Position numbers and translations under genes: made by a program
In this document: positions 25,097 through 33,836 of the stretch, piece by piece
Numbering within the stretch: the first letter of the stretch is position 1
Layout: each line of letters begins with the position of its first letter
Notes under the pieces: generated by a model
What the model saw: the letters and a program-made list of their open reading frames with translations, nothing else
Database searches by the model: none
What the model was told of the DNA's origin: nothing
Assembly: GCA_934754775.1 (NCBI GenBank)
Contig: CAKVIM010000010.1
Span: 1 to 64,000, forward strand
DNA from: an uncultured Candidatus Melainabacteria bacterium
GTDB lineage: Bacteria > Cyanobacteriota > Vampirovibrionia > Gastranaerophilales > Gastranaerophilaceae
DNA length: 64,000 nt
Direction: 5' to 3'

Positions 25097-26227
25097 CTAA
25101 ATCAAGTTCAAAGCGATTGAAGGCATTTGGTTAGCCGTTGCCAACAATGTTGCTGTTGATTGTTGTAGTATTTGATATTTAATATAATTTGATGATTCAG
25201 TTGCTACGTCAGCATCCTTGATTGTTGAGTTTGCGTTTACAAGGTTTTCTCTTTGAACATCTGTTGAATCAATTGCTGAATCCAATCTGTTCATGTATGC
25301 ACCAATTTTTGTACATCTTAGAGAAATATTATCAATAGCATAGTCGATTTGGTCAATAAATTCACGTGCAGAGTTATCATTTCTATAAATTGCTTTACAC
25401 ATGTCTTCAATTGAAAAAGTCTTATCCTTAGCCAAAGTAGCACTTGCTTTGCCTTTTGCATAAGTAATTGTGCCATTTTCTGCCATTGCTGCTGCCAAAG
25501 CTGATTTATAGTAACCATCTTTGTACTTAACTGTTCCGTCAGGATTCTTTTCTGGTTCACCATTTGAATCAATTACTCTAGCTCTGTAGATGAAACCATT
25601 AGCAGCATCTTCTGCATCTTTTGTTTGTAAGTCTAAATACCCTTCAGGATTTCCGCTTGCATCTTTTTTATTAGCAGAACCAAAACCAAAAATTACAGTT
25701 GATTTTGCACTAGCGAATAAGAATGCATCCATCTTAATAACGCATCTTGCGTCTGAATACAAACCAACTTGCAAGTTGATATCAGTTTCTCTTGAACCAT
25801 CAAGCAAATATGTATCATTGAAATCTGTAATCGTACATAGACGGTTGATTTCATCCATTCTTTGAACAACTTCGGTAGCAATTGCGTTCAATGATGCTGA
25901 ACCATAAGTACCGTTCGCTGCTTGCATGGTCAAATCTCTAATTCTTTGTAAGTAGTCGTTAATGATATCCAAAACACCTTCTTGAGTTGTTAACATATCC
26001 AACCCCATTTGAGCGTTTGTTTCAATAATGTCATAACCACTAACTTTAGCTTCCATTCCTGCAGACACTGCATAGCCTGCTGCGTCATCCTTGGCTGAGT
26101 TTATCTTGAAGCCAGTAGATAATCTCTCCATTGCTGTGTTCATTCCCTTAGTAGCACTTCTAAGGTTTGATTGACAGGTCAAAGATGACAAGTTTGTGTT
26201 AATTGTAATCGTTGATGTAGCTGTCAT
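25097..26227 (-). CDS. fliC: Flagellin
   Basis: The 376-residue flagellin has conserved D0/D1 ends: TITINTNLSSL and LRSATKGMNTAMERLSTGFKIN at the N-terminus, SNYIKYQILQQSTATLLATANQ at the C-terminus, and a short variable centre (about 165-275). It polymerises outside the cell into the filament. Five cysteines (18, 131, 162, 277, 305) are present, including in D0 and D1; most flagellins have none. A sigma-28 promoter lies about 50 bp upstream of the ATG, which has an AAAGGA site. It stands alone, without chaperone, cap or hook genes nearby. Confidence 0.95.
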   Translation of the reverse strand: MTATSTITINTNLSSLTCQSNLRSATKGMNTAMERLSTGFKINSAKDDAAGYAVSAGMEAKVSGYDIIETNAQMGLDMLTTQEGVLDIINDYLQRIRDLTMQAANGTYGSASLNAIATEVVQRMDEINRLCTITDFNDTYLLDGSRETDINLQVGLYSDARCVIKMDAFLFASAKSTVIFGFGSANKKDASGNPEGYLDLQTKDAEDAANGFIYRARVIDSNGEPEKNPDGTVKYKDGYYKSALAAAMAENGTITYAKGKASATLAKDKTFSIEDMCKAIYRNDNSAREFIDQIDYAIDNISLRCTKIGAYMNRLDSAIDSTDVQRENLVNANSTIKDADVATESSNYIKYQILQQSTATLLATANQMPSIALNLI

Positions 26228-26274
26228 AATAAATTTCCTTTCAATAAATTTATATTTTTTGCCTTTCTCTTTTG

Positions 26275-26301
26275 TTTACGGCAGAAATTTTTTGAACTTT
26301 A
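26275..26301 (-). promoter_or_regulatory. Sigma-28 promoter of flagellin
   Basis: Read on the minus strand: TAAAGTTC, 11 bases, GCCGTAAA. The known sigma-28 consensus is TAAAGTTT-N11-GCCGATAA, so spacing is exact and only a few bases differ. It points at the flagellin gene and matches the sigma-28-type factor encoded at 4935-5753. Confidence 0.88.
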
Positions 26302-26343
26302 CAACTTTAGTTGGAGAATCATCCATTTGGAGGAGATAGACAT

Positions 26344-26863
26344 AACATTAATGTTCAAAACAAACGTCATTCGCACCACGAGCTGTAATCTTTAGCACCA
26401 CGAGCGTCCCTTAGCGAGTGCAAGAGTGCAGGCTCTGCCTGCTACAGCCATTTGAACCACGCTCGTCAGAGCGTAGGAACATTAGCCGAGGTTCTCTTTC
26501 TTTTGGTATCTTTTCTTTCTCTTTAATTGCTTAGGCAAAGAGAAAGAAAAGTACATTTAAGGAACTTTTTTATTTCAAAATAGTTCTTCATTTTCTTTTC
26601 TTTATTGCGAAAAAAGAAAAGAAAACGAAGCAAAAGAAAAGAAATGACGCACTGTTTTCTACAACCTTACGGTTGTGGATTGAATGGCTATTGCAGGCAG
26701 AGCCTGCACTTTTGCACTCGCTATCGCAGCTGGTCGCTGCACGCTCGTGGTGCGAATGATGTTCTACAGATTGTTATTGGGGTGAAACCCCAACCTACTC
26801 GCTCGTGGGGTATAGAGATGTTTGATTTAGATTTTTAAAATATGGCATGTCTTTCAGACATGC
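26344..26863. repeat. Diverged inverted repeat and hairpin cluster
   Basis: The 740-bp gap between flagellin and rubrerythrin has no supported gene. A 39-base core at 26414-26452 recurs inverted at 26683-26721 with three mismatches, flanked by a 16-base CATTCGCACCACGAGC copy at 26368-26383 and its inverse at 26743-26758. Inside each copy a small hairpin differs in sequence but keeps its pairing (26460-26473; 26662-26675). Further hairpins: 15-bp stem 26510-26551, 13-bp stem 26591-26625, 26777-26793 and 26845-26863. It resembles a mobile, non-coding repeat. Confidence 0.75.
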
Positions 26864-26966
26864 TCATCTCATACTAAAGTTATAGAACTAGCCATGTGGT
26901 CCCCACGATTGACTAATATAAAACCACATTCCAAAAAGTTATTTTATCTTAGTAAGGAGATAAAAT

Positions 26967-27539
26967 ATGAAACTAGAACACTCAGAAACACTACAATGTC
27001 TTGTAAACGCATTTGCAGGAGAATCACAAGCCCGCAACCGTTATACTTTTTACTCAAAAGTCGCCAAACAAGAAGGGTATGAGCAAATAAGCCAAATATT
27101 TCTAGACACGGCTTCTAACGAGCAAGAGCATGCCAAACTATTCTACAAACATATCCCAAACTCTGAGCATCTAACCGTTACAGGTGCTTATCCGTTCTTT
27201 TTCGGAAACACTCATCAAAACTTGATGGCTGCAGCATCAGGCGAAAGAGAAGAGTGGGAATTTTTGTACAAAAATTCGGCACAAGTAGCGAAAGCAGAAG
27301 GGTTTGAAGATATAGAAAGATTGTTCAGCAATATTTTAGAAATAGAAAAACACCATGCCCACAGATTTGAGCTTCTGGCTGAAGAAGTTAAATCAGAAAG
27401 CGTGTTCAAAAAAACTGAAGTCAGACAATGGGTTTGCAGAAAATGCGGACATATCCAAATCGGGAAAGAAGCTCCTTGTGAATGTCCTGTATGCTCGCAC
27501 CCGCAAGGATATTTCGAAATCTTTAACGAGAATTTTTAA
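26967..27539 (+). CDS. Rubrerythrin
   Basis: The 190-residue protein has a ferritin-like diiron domain (about 1-140) with Glu ligands in AGESQARNRY, ASNEQEHAKLFY and EIEKHHAHRFELL, followed by a rubredoxin-like domain (about 150-190) with CRKC and CPVC. It reduces hydrogen peroxide to protect anaerobes. AAGGAG precedes the ATG. The promoter is not evident because the upstream sequence is the repeat cluster. A terminator follows at 27560-27595. Confidence 0.95.
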   Translation: MKLEHSETLQCLVNAFAGESQARNRYTFYSKVAKQEGYEQISQIFLDTASNEQEHAKLFYKHIPNSEHLTVTGAYPFFFGNTHQNLMAAASGEREEWEFLYKNSAQVAKAEGFEDIERLFSNILEIEKHHAHRFELLAEEVKSESVFKKTEVRQWVCRKCGHIQIGKEAPCECPVCSHPQGYFEIFNENF

Positions 27540-27559
27540 TAATAAATTTAATGTTACAA

Positions 27560-27595
27560 AAGCTTTACATATATTAATGTAAAGCTTATTTTTTT
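27560..27595 (+). terminator. Intrinsic terminator of rubrerythrin
   Basis: AAGCTTTACAT (27560-27570) pairs with ATGTAAAGCTT (27577-27587) around a 6-base loop, followed by A and a long T run. Confidence 0.9.
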
Positions 27596-27641
27596 GTATA
27601 ATTTTATCCATCACTGGAATTAATTTAGCGGAGAACTTTTT

Positions 27642-30600
27642 ATGAAAAAGAACAATATTAAGGCATTAGTCTGTATTGCGGCACTCGTGAGTGCAATGTC
27701 TGCAAACGCAGTTCTCGCAGACGATTTGACAATTTCTCAAGGCGAGAATATAACCCACGGAGCATCCGATCCTACGTCTTATGACAATGTAAACAATGCA
27801 GGTACGTTTTCTAACGAAGCTCAACTTGATATAAGCAATACACTTACAAATAACGGAATATTGAACAATATTAACACAATCACTTCCAACACAATCATTA
27901 ATGAAATCGGTAGTGAATTCAATAACAAAAATAATCTCGGTACTTCCAATAATTCTGTTAACAATCTTACTAACAACGGATTTTTTAATAACGGAGAAAC
28001 TGGAAGCACAGGTAACATCTATGCCAATAACGTAACAAATAACGGAGATTTTACCAATAATAACAGTAATATATCTATAGATAGTAGTTTTACAAACGAA
28101 GGAACTTTCACAAATGAAGCCGGCAACATTCAAGCTAAAAATGCGAACGACGGTAAGTTTGAAAACAACAATAGCTTCGTAAACAATGGCGGCAACATAA
28201 CTATTGGTGAAATTATCAACAAAGGAACGCTAAACAACAATAATGGCGGTGGTAACATTACAGGCTCTCTAAGTTTCACAAATGAAGGCGAAATCATTAA
28301 TAACGGTGGATTCCTTAACACAGCCGGAACATTTAAAAATACAGGCAATATAATAAACAAAAGCAGTAGTACAAACACCTCTTCTATAATTGCAAAAGAG
28401 ATTGTAAACAGTGGAAGCGGAGTTATTGACAACCTTGCAAATATCACTGCGAATACAAATTTTACAAATAGTGCAACCTATACTAATGAGAGCGGAGCAA
28501 ATCTTAACGCCCCAAATGTTGATAACAGCGGAAAATTTACTAACAAAGGAACCGTTACTTCTGACAACTTTACTAACAGCGGTAACGGCAACGTGACAAA
28601 CTCCGGCACAATCGCTGCGTCAAACAGTTTCACAAATAGTGCTACATTCACTAATGAAACTGGCGGAACACTTGATTCACCTACCATCGAGAACAGCGGA
28701 AAGTTTACAAACAATGGAACTGTTAAATCTACTGATTTTACTAACAGCGGTAACGGCAACATAACTAATTCCGGCACAATACAGGTTACTGACCTCAACA
28801 ATGCGGCTAAAATTGTAAATAACAAAACATTTATAGTAAACGGTTCAAATAACACAACTCAAAACAGTGGTTCTATCTTAAACAAAGGTACATTTGATTT
28901 TGGTACCGGTTCAGGAAACAAGCTCTTAAACACCGGTAGTTTTGTCAACGATGGCGGGTTGCTTACAAATGTAATTGTTAATAACACAAATACATTAATT
29001 GCTCAAAACTCTGCAACAATGGATATTGAAAGTCTTACAAACACCGGCAAAGTAGACTTAATTAACGGTTCAAAGCTCATTCTGAACAACCAAGTCGGGG
29101 ATTTAGGCGGAACCTTTAATGTAATAGGAAATTCTCAATCAGGCGATACCAACCAGTTAACTATCGTAAATGGAGATAACAATTTCGTTGGAGATTTAAA
29201 TCTGGGGAACGGACAAGACAAATCAGATTTATTAATCAACAACGTTAAAATTACAGAAGATGCGGTTGTTAACATTAATCAAGGCGGCAAGCTTCTTGTA
29301 AGCAACGATTCTGAACTTAACCTAAACGACGGCGACAATGTTAGCGGCGACATATCTGTCTATAAAGACAGCACAACAGGCAAAGAAGGGACTATTAATC
29401 TTAATAACTTCACCTTAATGACAGGAAGTAAATCCTCTCAAGAAGGAAGCGATATGCCTTATTACTCACAAGTCGGCGGAACTTTGAATTTATTAAACGG
29501 TTCAAAATTAGGTCTTGGCGACTCTGCAGCTATGAATGGCGGCACATTAAACATTGATGGCACATCTCAATTCCTTGTTACGTCAGAAGCTAACGGGACT
29601 AAGAATAATTTCTTGGATAATCTAATTATCGCTGACGGCGGTAAGTTCGGAGCAATGAACGGCGGTGTAGCGGATTACGCAATCGGAAATATCCAAGTAA
29701 ACGGAACTACGGACTTCACTATCGATGTCTACGCAAGAACAAATACAAACCACATGTTCGCAACCGATTTATTTAACGGCAATGCACTTACAGGTGACGG
29801 CGTAATCAACGTTGCGGATTGGAGTTTAGGCGGCGATATCTTTGGTTGGGATGCTCCAATCGATAGAGATTTTAATTTAGGTAACATTTTTGATTACCAA
29901 AACATCGCCCCGACAGTTAAGCTAACTGCAACAAAGAAAGAAACATTCACTCCAATCGGTTGGTATCAACTTAACAACCACAGCGGAATTGATGGTAATT
30001 ACACATTGAACCTTACAAGATTTAATCCGCAAGTATACAGAGGTCAAGTTACAACCTTATCTCAATACATGAACCAACTTGCTATTGATGATATGTTGTT
30101 CAACCACTCAATGTTGCTTCCAAGCTTCAAGGATGACGATTTGTCCGACAACGGAGCTATGGCAAACAGATACGCAGCTGCAAATCCACTATACGCACCT
30201 TACCAATACTCTAAAAAAGATGGCGGGCTATGGTACAGAATGTATGGAACATTTGAAACTCTTCAAATGAATCAAGCAGGCTTAGGCAGAGTCGGAAACA
30301 ACGCTTACGGAACAATAATCGGTGCTGACTTCGGACTTAAAGAGCTTAAAAACGGTTGGAAATTTATGCCAACTGCATACATCGGATATAACGGTGCTCA
30401 CCAATACTTTGCCGGCATGGGTGCTTACCAAAACGGCGGTCAAGCAGGTTTCTTAGGAACATGGTACAAAAATAACTTCATCTTAGGCGGTTTAGTATAT
30501 GGTGGTGTTTATCAAAACAGCATGGATATTGCAGGTCACACAGATAACACTTTCAACTACTTCGCCGGTGCTTCTGCAAAAGGTGCTTACAACTGGAGAT

Positions 30601-30998
30601 TCCACAGAGATTGGGTGTTGCAACCTAACTTAATGCTTGCATACAACTTCTTCGGGCAACAAAACTGGCACACTGACTTCGGTCAAATGGGTATGATGTC
30701 CGGAACTCTTAACGGAATTAACCTTGCTCCGGGACTTAACCTAATCTGGGAAAAAGAAACCTTCAGCATCTACGCAACTCTACAATACATGTACAACCTG
30801 AACGGGGCTGTTGACGGCAGAGCCGGTAACGTTAGCCTTCCACACTTATACATGGATAGAGGATATATCCAATACGGTTTCGGGTTCACAAAACGCTTCG
30901 CAGACCGTTTCTCCGGATATTTCCAAACGGTATTCAGAAACGTCGGAAGAACCGGTGTTGGTTTCCAACTCGGATTGAATATCAAAATCGGAAAATAA
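27642..30998 (+). CDS. Large Asn-rich autotransporter-like outer-membrane protein
   Basis: The 1118-residue protein has a signal peptide (about 1-27, ending AVLA), an Asn/Thr/Gly-rich passenger of short repeats of the N-NGTFTN / NSGTI type (about 40-440), a further beta-helix-like part (about 450-830), and a C-terminal region (about 863-1118) with alternating amphipathic strands that looks like an autotransporter beta-barrel. It ends IKIGK rather than the usual terminal Phe. It probably exposes an adhesin-like passenger on the cell surface. Parts of the passenger are duplicated at DNA level with a 168-bp period near 28524-28860. A strong terminator follows. Confidence 0.82.
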   Translation: MKKNNIKALVCIAALVSAMSANAVLADDLTISQGENITHGASDPTSYDNVNNAGTFSNEAQLDISNTLTNNGILNNINTITSNTIINEIGSEFNNKNNLGTSNNSVNNLTNNGFFNNGETGSTGNIYANNVTNNGDFTNNNSNISIDSSFTNEGTFTNEAGNIQAKNANDGKFENNNSFVNNGGNITIGEIINKGTLNNNNGGGNITGSLSFTNEGEIINNGGFLNTAGTFKNTGNIINKSSSTNTSSIIAKEIVNSGSGVIDNLANITANTNFTNSATYTNESGANLNAPNVDNSGKFTNKGTVTSDNFTNSGNGNVTNSGTIAASNSFTNSATFTNETGGTLDSPTIENSGKFTNNGTVKSTDFTNSGNGNITNSGTIQVTDLNNAAKIVNNKTFIVNGSNNTTQNSGSILNKGTFDFGTGSGNKLLNTGSFVNDGGLLTNVIVNNTNTLIAQNSATMDIESLTNTGKVDLINGSKLILNNQVGDLGGTFNVIGNSQSGDTNQLTIVNGDNNFVGDLNLGNGQDKSDLLINNVKITEDAVVNINQGGKLLVSNDSELNLNDGDNVSGDISVYKDSTTGKEGTINLNNFTLMTGSKSSQEGSDMPYYSQVGGTLNLLNGSKLGLGDSAAMNGGTLNIDGTSQFLVTSEANGTKNNFLDNLIIADGGKFGAMNGGVADYAIGNIQVNGTTDFTIDVYARTNTNHMFATDLFNGNALTGDGVINVADWSLGGDIFGWDAPIDRDFNLGNIFDYQNIAPTVKLTATKKETFTPIGWYQLNNHSGIDGNYTLNLTRFNPQVYRGQVTTLSQYMNQLAIDDMLFNHSMLLPSFKDDDLSDNGAMANRYAAANPLYAPYQYSKKDGGLWYRMYGTFETLQMNQAGLGRVGNNAYGTIIGADFGLKELKNGWKFMPTAYIGYNGAHQYFAGMGAYQNGGQAGFLGTWYKNNFILGGLVYGGVYQNSMDIAGHTDNTFNYFAGASAKGAYNWRFHRDWVLQPNLMLAYNFFGQQNWHTDFGQMGMMSGTLNGINLAPGLNLIWEKETFSIYATLQYMYNLNGAVDGRAGNVSLPHLYMDRGYIQYGFGFTKRFADRFSGYFQTVFRNVGRTGVGFQLGLNIKIGK
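28524..28860 (+). repeat. 168-bp tandem duplication in the passenger domain
   Basis: The segment starting at 28524 (AACAGCGGAAAATTTAC) recurs at 28692 with few changes, including the exact string ACTAACAGCGGTAACGGCAAC in each copy, giving a 56-codon unit. It encodes the NSGKFTN...TNSGNGN repeat. Confidence 0.75.
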
Positions 30999-31012
30999 AA
31001 ATTGATTTACTG

Positions 31013-31046
31013 AACGTTCCCGCCGAATTCGTCGGGAACGTTTTTT
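31013..31046 (+). terminator. Intrinsic terminator after the autotransporter-like gene
   Basis: AACGTTCCCG (31013-31022) pairs with CGGGAACGTT (31033-31042) around a 10-base loop, followed by a T run. Confidence 0.92.
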
Positions 31047-31138
31047 GTTAATTGAATGTTAACATTTATTAAAATTATCTAGCGGTGTACTGCATGGTTA
31101 ATATGTTTGTAATACAATACAAACGGGAGATTAGTGTG

Positions 31139-31942
31139 ATGTTAAATAGTGCAGTCGAGTTTATTAAAGAGAAAATTGGCGATTTTAAGCCGGAAGTTGG
31201 TATTATCCTTGGGTCAGGGCTTGGTGATTTAGCGGACGAATATTGCCTAAAATCAATTTCGTATTCAGAAATTCCAGGGTTTGAAGCCTCAACAGTTTCC
31301 GGACACAAAGGACAGTTAGTCTTTGCGGAGATTAACGGCAAAAAAGTTGTTATGATGCAAGGGCGTTTCCATTTTTACGAGGGTCATTCAATTCAAAAAG
31401 TCGTTTTTCCTGTTAAAGTTATGAAGAAATTGGGTGTAAAAACCCTTATCGTAACCAACGCAGCCGGTGGAGTTAATCCTAATTTCAGACCGTCTGATTT
31501 GATGATTATAACCGACCACATCAACTACATGGGCGTTAACCCGCTAATAGGGCCAAATGACAACTCTATGGGCGAAAGATTCCCTGATATGAGCGAAATC
31601 TACACTCCTGAGTATGTTGAGCTCATCAAAAAAGTTGCAAAAAATCAAAGCATTGACATTCAAGAAGGCGTATACATGGCACTTACAGGTCCTTCTTACG
31701 AAACGCCTGCTGAAGTTAAAATGGCTCGTATTATCGGTGCAGACGCTGTCGGAATGTCTACAGTACCTGAAGCCGTTACAGCTTGCTGGGCCGGCATGAA
31801 GGTTATCGGACTAAGCTGCATCTGCAATTCAGCAGCAGGAGTCAGCACAGTTGGACTTTCTCACGCAGACGTAATCCACGCAGCAGGGGTTGCAAAAGAC
31901 AAGTTCAAAAGATTGGTTAAAGAAGTTATCAGGGAAATATGA
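31139..31942 (+). CDS. punA: Purine-nucleoside phosphorylase (PNP I type)
   Basis: Trimeric-type PNP of 267 residues from the ATG at 31139 (GGGAGA upstream; an in-frame start 54 bp earlier has no site). It cleaves inosine and guanosine with phosphate. Conserved segments are ILGSGLG, SGHKGQLV, MQGRFHFYEG, TNAAGGV, YETPAE and GMSTVPEA, with Asn in CNSAAGV for purine recognition. It starts a five-gene operon, overlapping rqcP by 4 bp. Confidence 0.94.
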   Translation: MLNSAVEFIKEKIGDFKPEVGIILGSGLGDLADEYCLKSISYSEIPGFEASTVSGHKGQLVFAEINGKKVVMMQGRFHFYEGHSIQKVVFPVKVMKKLGVKTLIVTNAAGGVNPNFRPSDLMIITDHINYMGVNPLIGPNDNSMGERFPDMSEIYTPEYVELIKKVAKNQSIDIQEGVYMALTGPSYETPAEVKMARIIGADAVGMSTVPEAVTACWAGMKVIGLSCICNSAAGVSTVGLSHADVIHAAGVAKDKFKRLVKEVIREI

Positions 31943-32184
31943 GATTAGACAAGTTTTTAAAAGTTTCCAGATTAATCAAACGTCGCACCGTCGCAAACAC
32001 AGTTTCAGAAATGGGACGTGTGCTTGTTAACGGGAACAGTGCCAAACCGGCAAAACAATTAAAAGTCGGCGATATCATAGAGATTGAATACGCTTCTAAA
32101 ACCGAAAAAGTTGAAGTTTTAGTAATTCCAACAGGAAACGTAAGCGTGCAAGACGCTTCCTCACTATACAAAATTTTAGAATAA
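31939..32184 (+). CDS. rqcP: RqcP/YabO-like S4-domain RNA-binding protein
   Basis: The 81-residue protein is almost entirely an S4 domain: MRLDKFLKVSRLIKRRT at the start and GRVLVNGN, KPAKQLKVGDIIEI after. The N-terminus matches what I recall of Bacillus YabO/RqcP, which helps RqcH add alanine tails to stalled nascent chains on the 50S subunit. Heat-shock protein 15 is a related alternative. Start overlaps punA by ATGA. Confidence 0.85.
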   Translation: MRLDKFLKVSRLIKRRTVANTVSEMGRVLVNGNSAKPAKQLKVGDIIEIEYASKTEKVEVLVIPTGNVSVQDASSLYKILE

Positions 32185-32197
32185 AACAGGATTTATA

Positions 32198-32614
32198 ATG
32201 ACTATTATTAACGAACATTTTTCTATTAACACTAATGGTAACAACGATATTATTAACATAACAAAGCATGTGCAAAATTGCGTTTACCAACACGCACTGA
32301 AAGATGCGTTGGTTTGCGTTTCAGTACAAGGAAGCACATCCGCAGTTACAACAATTGAATATGAAAGCGGGCTTGTTCAGGATTTACAAGAAGCATTAGA
32401 GAGAATAGCACCAACAGGCAAAGAATATCATCACGATGAAATCTGGCATGACGGAAACGGTTATGCACACGTTAGAGCAGCTTTAGTCGGAAGTTCCGTA
32501 AACATTGCACTTAAAGAAGGGCTGCTCAATCTCGGAACTTGGCAGCAAGTCGTTTTGATTGACTTTGACAACAAAGAACGCTCAAGAAATATTACGGTAC
32601 AAATTGTATGTTAA
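32198..32614 (+). CDS. YjbQ/UPF0047 family protein
   Basis: The 138-residue protein has the family signature HHDEIWHDGNGYAHVRAAL (about 78-96) followed by LGTWQQVVLIDFDN (112-125). Members are trimeric; some show weak thiamine-phosphate synthase activity, and the true role is unsettled. Overlaps the next gene by 7 bp. Confidence 0.9.
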   Translation: MTIINEHFSINTNGNNDIINITKHVQNCVYQHALKDALVCVSVQGSTSAVTTIEYESGLVQDLQEALERIAPTGKEYHHDEIWHDGNGYAHVRAALVGSSVNIALKEGLLNLGTWQQVVLIDFDNKERSRNITVQIVC

Positions 32615-33321
32615 ACCTATACGTCACATCCTCAAAAAGAAGCGAAGGAAAGACTTTTATAACCGCAGGAATTGCAGCCACAATGCAGAGCCTGGGCTAT
32701 TCCACCTGTGTATATAAGCCTATCCAAACTGCGGGAATTGAGCGTAACGGGTTTATGCAATCGCCGGATTTAACGTTCATCAAAACGATTGACCCATACA
32801 TAGACACACATTTTTCATACCTGTACAAGACAAAAACGGAACCGCTCATCGCTGCCGAATCAGAAAACGAGATTATTGATATTGGGTTAATTAATCGAGA
32901 ATACCAACGGATTTCGGGAGTGTCTGATTGCGTACTGCTAGACGGAGATAGCGGTTTAATGAGTCCGATTGCTACCGGATACCAAAATATCGACATGATA
33001 AAATTATTAAATTTGCCGGTACTACTGGTTTTAACACCGAACGAAGAGTCTATAAACGACACGCTATTATCAATTACAGCTCTTCAAGAAAAAGGTTTGA
33101 CCGTAAGGGGTGTGATTATAAACAACATAACGGAAGATACCCCAAAATCGCTCATTACTTCTATTTCTCGGGTTATTGAAGAATATTCAAATGTCAAAAT
33201 TCTTGGGCTTGTGCCACATCTTGAGCAAGGTTTTTCTCCTGAAGATTTAATCACTGGAATATTAAACGGAATTGACATAGAAAGCGTGTTCAACGTTAAA
33301 ATAGAAAAATTGGAATTATGA
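32608..33321 (+). CDS. bioD: Dethiobiotin synthetase-like ATPase
   Basis: BioD-like protein of 237 residues. The N-terminal TSSKRSEGKTFITAG is a P-loop of the BioD type, and YKPIQTAG is the segment that holds the diaminopelargonate/carbamate site. LLDGDSGLMSPI corresponds to the family's EGAGGL region but is diverged, so substrate is less certain. It may close the ureido ring of biotin; an alpha-oxoamine synthase at 39138 could be BioF, but bioA and bioB are not present. Overlaps rsmD by 4 bp. Confidence 0.72.
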   Translation: MLNLYVTSSKRSEGKTFITAGIAATMQSLGYSTCVYKPIQTAGIERNGFMQSPDLTFIKTIDPYIDTHFSYLYKTKTEPLIAAESENEIIDIGLINREYQRISGVSDCVLLDGDSGLMSPIATGYQNIDMIKLLNLPVLLVLTPNEESINDTLLSITALQEKGLTVRGVIINNITEDTPKSLITSISRVIEEYSNVKILGLVPHLEQGFSPEDLITGILNGIDIESVFNVKIEKLEL

Positions 33322-33836
33322 TTATAACAGCCGGAATATACAAAGGACGCAAGCTTGCAGTCCCAGATAAAAGTATAACAAGACCAACTCTTTCTCAAGT
33401 CAGAATGGGCGTTTTTAACACGCTCTATTCAATTATGGGCGAGTTTGAAGGTAAAACCTTCCTTGACCTGTTCGGCGGTTCCGGCATTATGGGTTTAGAA
33501 GCCTTATCAAGAGGTTTTAGTCGGGTAAAAGTTTTTGAAAAGAACCCTAAAGCTGCTCAAATTATTCGAAAAAATTACGAACAATTGGGACTAAAAGCAG
33601 ATTTAGCACAAGGTGACAGCGTCAAGTTAATTGAAAAATTTGATGAACACTTTGATGTCGTCTACATTGACCCGCCGTATTTAAGCGGAATTTACGAAGC
33701 TATTTTACCAAAAGTGAATGGCGAAATAATAATTGCTGAGCATTCTGAAAAAATGCTATTTGAAGGATTTACGCTCCTCAAAGAGAAAAATTATGGCGGA
33801 AAATTAATCAGTTATCTACAAACTCCGACAAAATAA
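33318..33836 (+). CDS. rsmD: 16S rRNA (guanine-966 N2)-methyltransferase
   Basis: SAM-dependent methyltransferase of 172 residues. IITAGIYKGRKL and RPTLSQVRMGVFNTL are typical RsmD N-terminal motifs, FLDLFGGSGIMGLEALSRG binds SAM, and DPPY (about 118-121) is the catalytic motif. It modifies G966 of 16S rRNA. Last gene of the punA operon; its 3' end overlaps the convergent hemW gene by 29 bp. Confidence 0.94.
   Translation: MIITAGIYKGRKLAVPDKSITRPTLSQVRMGVFNTLYSIMGEFEGKTFLDLFGGSGIMGLEALSRGFSRVKVFEKNPKAAQIIRKNYEQLGLKADLAQGDSVKLIEKFDEHFDVVYIDPPYLSGIYEAILPKVNGEIIIAEHSEKMLFEGFTLLKEKNYGGKLISYLQTPTK

Noticed and set aside
26605..26838. 77-codon Lys/Arg-rich reading frame
   Set aside because: It lies wholly inside the inverted repeat and its start is the A/G-rich arm of a hairpin; the peptide composition follows the repeat, and no ribosome-binding site supports it.
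26894..27082. 62-codon frame overlapping the rubrerythrin start
   Set aside because: It overlaps a well-supported gene in another frame and has no conserved features.
27666..28855. Several long minus-strand frames opposite the autotransporter-like gene
   Set aside because: They mirror the repetitive Asn/Thr codons of the plus-strand gene and encode Val/Leu/Phe-rich low-complexity sequence.
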